Below are positions 58,516 to 64,000 of a DNA stretch of 64,000 nt, in pieces. The translations under genes were made by a program, and so were the position numbers. This DNA is from Benincasa hispida (taxonomy: Eukaryota > Streptophyta > Magnoliopsida > Cucurbitales > Cucurbitaceae). The stretch lies in the NCBI RefSeq assembly GCF_009727055.1, contig NC_052350.1, positions 14,947,182 to 15,011,181 of the forward strand, read 5' to 3'. The notes beneath the pieces were generated by a model. That model was not told the origin of the DNA. It made no database searches and saw nothing but the letters and a program-made list of their open reading frames with translations. Each line of letters opens with the position of its first letter. The stretch's first letter is position 1.

Positions 58516-60857
58516 ACATATGCTCATAATAGGCAGAATGTGCACTGTGTTTTTATGCTCCACTTGCTAGATTTTGAACATATTTTGGCATTTAGATTTT
58601 GAAACTACAATCGTAAAATTCTTAATCCAGTTGAGGAAGCATTGTGATGTACTTCTTTGGATGTGTTATAGGGTCAAAGCTCCTTGTATCAAGATATTGA
58701 TCCTACATTGAACTTATGTGTATGGTAGCTGGGCATGTCAATTTCTTATATGTTTGTTTATGTAATTTGAGCCAACAGTTGATGGGAGCTCAAAAGTGAT
58801 GAATTTAGGAACATATTCAGAATTGCTGATATATGAAATATGATCTAGTTTTTCATTAAAAAAAACTTACTAAGGATGGTTAAATAACAAAACTGAGTAT
58901 GTCTCCCCGTTGATTTCAGTGCAGCAACCAAGACTGACACTATTCCTGAGATATCATTGAGCGGTGGGAGATGCATGCAGATCGGACTATTGTGATGTGC
59001 TCGAGAATATTCTGGTAATAGAATCTTGTTACTGGATGTGTTTCCGGCTTAATCTGAAGTTTCTGATATATCCCAAATACTAGGCTCGAGTATCATGAGG
59101 GAGAACCTAGTGGTTTAGGCAGAGTTTTAGTTCCCAACTTCTGGGAGTTGATCTTACTCGAACTATATTTGTGTAGGTCAAGATTACGCAAATATAGTTC
59201 ATCGATAGCAGGATTCAAGAGTTCGAAAATAGATCCTATCTTTGGGCCGCTGTTAATCGTCTCATTCTTTTAGATTGGAGTTTATTCTTGTAGTTAGTCG
59301 TGGAGTTTTCTGTTGGTGGGTTGTTTTTTTGTATGCCCCTTTACGTTCTTTCACATCTCCCAATCAGAGCTCAGTTCCTTGTAATAGAATTTTTTTTTTT
59401 TTTTTTGGGGGGGGGGGGGGGGGAGGAAGTTATTCGTTCCTTTCTTTTATTTATTATTATAATTTGTTAATACTCATGTGAAGCTAGATGAACTCTTTTT
59501 GCTTTCTGCAGGATGGGGTTTACTAGACTTCGCTGGAGAGCCCAGATGAAGTCTCCAGCCGATCTATTTTCTGTATGTAAGATTGTATTCACGAAACCTT
59601 GCAAGTCGTGCTGAGTTGATTGATTGATACTCTGTAGACATTGTTCGAATATAGAACGAGGAATATTTTTTTTTCCTATTGTAGAAATTGGAGGATTTTC
59701 CCTATTGCATATTTTTCCTATTTTGGTATTCACAACCTTGTCATTTTCATCTATCAGCTCAGTAGAAAATGGATGGTGCTTTGACAGACTGAATTTAAAC
59801 CAATTGAATTGAAGTTGGTACCCCAACTTAAGACTAGTTGCTTTTCACGTAGTGTTGTTGATGGTCCAAGGCCCGCTGTGGTGCGGACACTGAGAATCCT
59901 TACAGTCAGTTACAGCAAACAAATGCGATCGCTTTACAACAGTAGTGATGATGCCAAGTTGAAACCAAGGCCACTGTGCCTGGTGCTTGTCATAGAATGC
60001 ATACCCCAACGTATACTAATAATATTGGTTATTTGTTTCGGAACAACTCTCGACATATTCAATAGTGCTCCTGTTTCTCTCTAATTTCTTAACAACTTTT
60101 AGTGTACTGTAAAAAGTGTTGAACAAGCAGGAGTGACGAATCATTATACAATGGTAATTGCTCTTTTTTGCATGAAAATGAGATGGTGGGGCCTCAGTTA
60201 AAGAGAGTCCTATTTTAAACGTTGATTTAGCTCACGTCTATGTTGGATAGATAGATCACAAATCATATTCACCCAATTTGATGACCCCCTCAATCTGTTA
60301 GTTTGAAGGGTCGTTTTGAAACAACTGAAAATGGGCAACACGTTAGTATACCAAACCGATCAAAGAAAAAAAAAATAATTTTGGCATAAGAATTTGCACT
60401 CTGATTCAGACACTTTGTTGTTCATCCTCTTAATTAGTCTTGACGTATAGTGATTGGGAGTCTTGAGGTTTTTGATCCTTTATTGGAATGATCAATATTT
60501 GAAGCCTGTTCGTTTTCGCAATTAATGGTCTAATGAAATAAATGAATCATAAACATATTGAGAAGGCACTCAAAACTCCATAAACAAGTTTCATAAATTA
60601 ATTACTAAATGGTATCAATGAGTAAGTAAGAATGTTAAATCATACTCATCTACAAATCTGTTCGAAATGTTTAAAATGGCGAATGTGGATGACATTTTAT
60701 CTTCATAGAAATGCTAAAATAGAGCTCAGATGATGCCCAATTCAATTGATGACAGTTTAAATGGAGAAAGAAAATGAAAGAAAAAGTATCTAAAGAATGC
60801 CTACGACTGATGGAATTCCAATCTAGGACTTGTTAAATTTGTTGCTTTTCGAGATGA
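58516..60857. other. No gene supported; spacer with hairpin and T/G homopolymers
   Basis: A perfect 12-bp hairpin stem lies at 59160-59171 / 59189-59200 with a 17-base loop, and an abrupt T17-G17 double homopolymer at 59390-59423. The open frames at 59467-59826 (-) and 59809-60084 (+) have no recognisable domain. Some of 58920-59600 could be transcribed UTR of a neighbour. Confidence 0.45.
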
Positions 60858-62683
60858 TCAATGCCAAAGCTTCATACAAAATCCAGCGGGCACAGCACAT
60901 GTTTTCTTGCTTGAAATGCATTCTGAAAAGGTATCCACAAGTTGCTCTGCAAGAGCTGATGGATCTTCAATGAAGTTATCAACAAAGGCCTTCACAATCC
61001 TAACTTCTTGTGTCGTGGCTCTCAGGCTGTACCAAGTTAAGAATTTTTGTCTGAAGTTCTTCTCTACGTGTCCTTCACATTCTAGCCATCTAATCAATTT
61101 TACATAATACTCAAAATCCTTATCTGAAATACCATTTGCCGTACAATCCGCATCTTGCCTCTCCACACTTCTCTTCTTAGATGTGCTGCCATGTCGGAGT
61201 TCCTCTCTTCCCGAGCCATTATCTCGATCCTTGGCACTGGACTTTGATCGGCCACTCCTTCCAAGAACATCCTTGAGTATTTCCATCTTGCAAGGAGTAA
61301 CTGGCAATCCAGCCTCAGAGCTGCTAACAAATGGTGTGCATTTACTCCCTTTTTGAATGGCGGTATTTGACCCGTTATTGATGCTTGTATCTTCAATAAT
61401 ATGGACCTCTGAAGAATGTCTGTCTTCAAGTTTTGAAACATTGGCAGCAGGTAGCGTGCCGCTTTTTCTTGTAACGTGTTCCTCATCCAACAAAGAAACA
61501 GAATCTTTTGTTGTTCCCCCTCCACTGACAGTGGTGCAGTTTATTGCATCCTCAGACAGGTTAGCAGTGATGGACTTGTTAGAATCCTTGCAATAAGAAA
61601 GATATCTCTCTGTTTGACAATCGTTCTGGTCGCTACAGGGCAATACATTGTTAGTTTCATCTTCTACTGAAGAAGGATTAGAGAGCTCACTGAAGTTGGT
61701 CACAGGACTCTGACTTCTTTCAATCACCAAGCAACTTGTGTCGTCCTCCCGAGCAGTGGCAGTTGAGACTTGAACTTCACACATCCCTAAATCTCCTGTC
61801 CCATCAAAGGAAATGGCTTTGAAATAATATTCTGAAGATGGGGTTAGTCCTCGGACGACAAACCTCAAATTGGGTTGAGACAAGGTGCAAGTTGGTTCAA
61901 TAGGGTAATTTGTTTCACATGCCTTTCGATGCCATAGCCTGTAACCAGCAGTTTTTCCAGAAGAAACATCTTCAGTGCCCACGACCACCGTAACAAATGT
62001 TGCATCAACATCTTCAAACCTTAAGAAGTTTGTAGCTACCAAATTAGAAACTGCAATATTGACAAAAGACAGGTTACTTTTACTGTATTTTATTTTTCTT
62101 TTAATAATCTTTAATGAAACACACTGCACAATAGAACACAAATATCGTTTTTAATACATCTTTTTTAGTTCTATTGCACGCAGAAGATAGTAAAATGTAT
62201 CAGCAATCAATTGAAAAATTGTCTTACACGCTAAAATTACTTGTAGACTTTTAGTGCAGCTGCACGAGTACACCAAGTGGCCATATAGAGGCTATTCCAG
62301 AATTGTAGTAAAGAGAAATTGAGATGAGTAAAAAAGTTAGGAACCTTACATACAATAAATTACCTTGTATCATGGAACTGGGCAACTGATGTAAGATCTT
62401 CGTGGAGAGCAAGAAGTCCAGTGTATCAATGGCTATCGTGCAGAGTTTCTGAACCTCTGGTCCTGAAGAAAGCCTGTTCACTATTCCTCTGCCCGTACCA
62501 ACCGGTACACCAGTCAAGGGACCCACTTCAGCTTCAAGTTTCTTCACAGCCTCATCCACAATCTGATAAACGTCTTGATACTTTTCACCTTCACCCAAAA
62601 GTTTTTTGCTTAAAGAGATGCGGTAACATAGTATATCCACCCTTCTGGTTTCCTTTGCCTTCATCAATTGTTTCCTCAAACAC
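60858..62683 (-). CDS. VIN3-like (VEL) protein, C-terminal exons; 5' part outside window
   Basis: Two minus-strand exons, 62683-62364 (320 bases) and 62050-60858, join in phase (split codon G|TT) and encode about 503 residues up to the TGA at 60860-60858. The first exon has the family segment after the PHD finger: [20 protein letters not shown] and [12 protein letters not shown] followed by [18 protein letters not shown]. The second has a fibronectin III domain ([20 protein letters not shown] to VQVSTA), a long acidic/Ser-rich linker with [10 protein letters not shown], and the C-terminal VEL domain ([39 protein letters not shown]) ending CMKLWH. In Arabidopsis such proteins (VIN3, VRN5/VIL1, VEL1/VIL2) work with Polycomb PRC2 in the nucleus to silence FLC and other loci. 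Residue patterns favour the VIL1/VRN5 type, but that is from memory. The PHD finger exons are not seen up to 64000. Confidence 0.88.
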
Positions 62684-64000
62684 CTAGAAATTTTAATCTG
62701 AGTGTCATTCATGATATGGTAAAACATAAATATTCAAATGCAGTCCGGCAATTTATGGTATTGAAATATCTGAGGATGTTGCAAGACCTTGAACAGAGTT
62801 CGTGAACTACAACACTCAGTAGCATTTCAAAAAAATTTCAGGGCTAAACTTTGAAAGATCTGGAAGAAGAAAATGAAATAGAACTTGCACATAAAAGTTA
62901 GGATTAGGACATGTTGAGTATTGTATGGTTCAATCTGGGACCTCTTCAAATCATGCTCCACAACCACAGATGAGTATTGCAATCTTCACGACTTCTTCTC
63001 CTTGTAAGCTTAGTTTTACATAATGCCAATTCACAATTGAAAACGGTTGAAAGTCTAGTTTTACATAATGCCTTTGCATTGATTTTCTTATTTTGACAGA
63101 TCTGATATGACATATGTCATCTCTGCTGCTCGCTCCCCAAAGTGGTCTCTTTTCCAATAATAACGCAGAAGGCCAGCATTACATCTTCGATCATTGCAGT
63201 TTGACTAGAACTTATAGTGTCGAAATTTTACCCTTTATGATTTTCAGCAGCATGACTAAGACCCTATCAATTGGCAAAATTACTACATGGGGATGGGAAG
63301 AAGAAAATGGATGGCTGAAAGGATGTCTAGACGGATGCAAGACATATAGCATCCTAGCTTTTTTCTAACTCTAAGATAATGCAGCATTTATAGAAGTTCT
63401 TCCTATTCTTCTTCTTCTTTTTAATTCAATCTAACTATTGAGCTCTCTTAATAGTCTCCATTTGGGTTGGACTGGTCGGTCTTTGAGGAGAGGACTTCTT
63501 ATTGCATTCTCAGTTGGTATGCGATCAAATACCCATTTCCCAGAATAAGTAACAGACTCTAAATGGTTAAAAGATTATGATGATACATTAGAGATTATCT
63601 CGGCGAGGTGAAACTCCATTACGATCTCAAAGTGCCTGAAAGGCTGCAAATATGTAGAAATAACGGCCTAAACTTGGTCAAATTCTAATACATTATGGAC
63701 GAAACATAATTAAATTCTTAACTTGAATCATCGACAGCCAGGGAAACGAAGCAACAATCACCAGCAACTTCAATTCTTCAAGATAAAGAGAATCACACGT
63801 CTCATGTCCAAATTAAAAAAGAAAAAACAAAAACAAACTCCACCAACCCAGAAGATTTGCTGTCCTATATGATCCAATCCAAAAAGACCTAATCACTTCC
63901 CTCAAAAATTTTATTCGGGAAGCAATAAAAATATTTTTTTAAAAAAAATCTTTCTGGTACTTTTCCTACACGATTAAAAATATATTTTCTTTAAAATAAT
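62684..64000 (-). other. Intron or upstream part of the VIN3-like gene; no exon recognised
   Basis: The exon at 62683 starts in mid-codon after an AG acceptor, so transcription comes from the right. I looked on the minus strand for the Cys-rich PHD finger that should precede it and saw none through 64000. The open frames at 62951-63157 (-) and 63114-63368 (+) show no family motif. The upstream exons most likely lie beyond the window. Confidence 0.5.

Noticed and set aside
59467..60084. Open frames of 119 (-) and 91 (+) codons between SNRNP27 and the VIN3-like gene
   Set aside because: No domain, no conserved motif and no plausible splice partners; kept only as part of the spacer.
61100..61525. 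141-codon minus-strand frame inside the VIN3-like last exon
   Set aside because: Out-of-frame shadow of the real coding exon.

Overview
The window looks like nuclear DNA of a flowering plant. It has intron-containing genes with GT/AG splice sites, AT-rich intergenic DNA, nested LTR retrotransposons, MITEs and tRNA-derived SINE relics. Protein similarity and repeat flavour suggest a eudicot, and from memory of similar repeats probably a cucurbit; the species assignment is inference only. There is no sign of a prokaryotic, organellar or viral segment.

Left third (1-28.2 kb): a retrotransposon block. A Ty1/copia relic (LTR off the left edge to about 1712, pol tail to 2309, next LTR from 2440) has its second LTR split at 3361/11196 by a minus-strand, non-coding LTR element (3362-11195, tRNA-Asp-type primer site). 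That element itself carries a minus-strand solo LTR (6342-8993). The split copia LTR continues to about 11979 and is followed by another copia leader (to about 13310). Then come a MITE, a LINE endonuclease fragment (about 16.64-17.06 kb), a copia solo LTR (18126-19848) and an 8.06-kb copia element with both LTRs (20127-28185), whose gag is broken and whose pol is mostly deleted.

Middle and right (30-64 kb): the gene-bearing part. (1) 30519-33878 (+), three exons, a 137-aa protein of unknown function. (2) 36598-44723 (+), sixteen exons, 816 aa, WDR75/UTP17-type nucleolar WD40 protein. (3) 49306-52076 (-), seven exons, 382 aa, receptor-like cytoplasmic kinase of class VI type. (4) 57248-57934 (+), SNRNP27-type U4/U6.U5 snRNP protein. 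(5) 60858 to beyond the right edge (-), a VIN3-like (VEL) Polycomb-associated protein; its PHD finger exons are not in the window. These are independent housekeeping or regulatory genes, not a pathway cluster. Introns and spacers carry several MITE families, some nested, and SINE relics.

The most consequential observation is not biology: a perfect 38-base pair of inverted Tn5 (Nextera) mosaic ends sits inside the SNRNP27 coding region at 57366-57403, so this part of the assembly contains library adapter and probably chimeric sequence. I found no convincing undescribed functional system. The more interesting biological observations are the three-level nesting, 33-bp arrays with the same ACGCAT core in two unrelated LTR families, and a 3-versus-1 repeat expansion in copia leaders.
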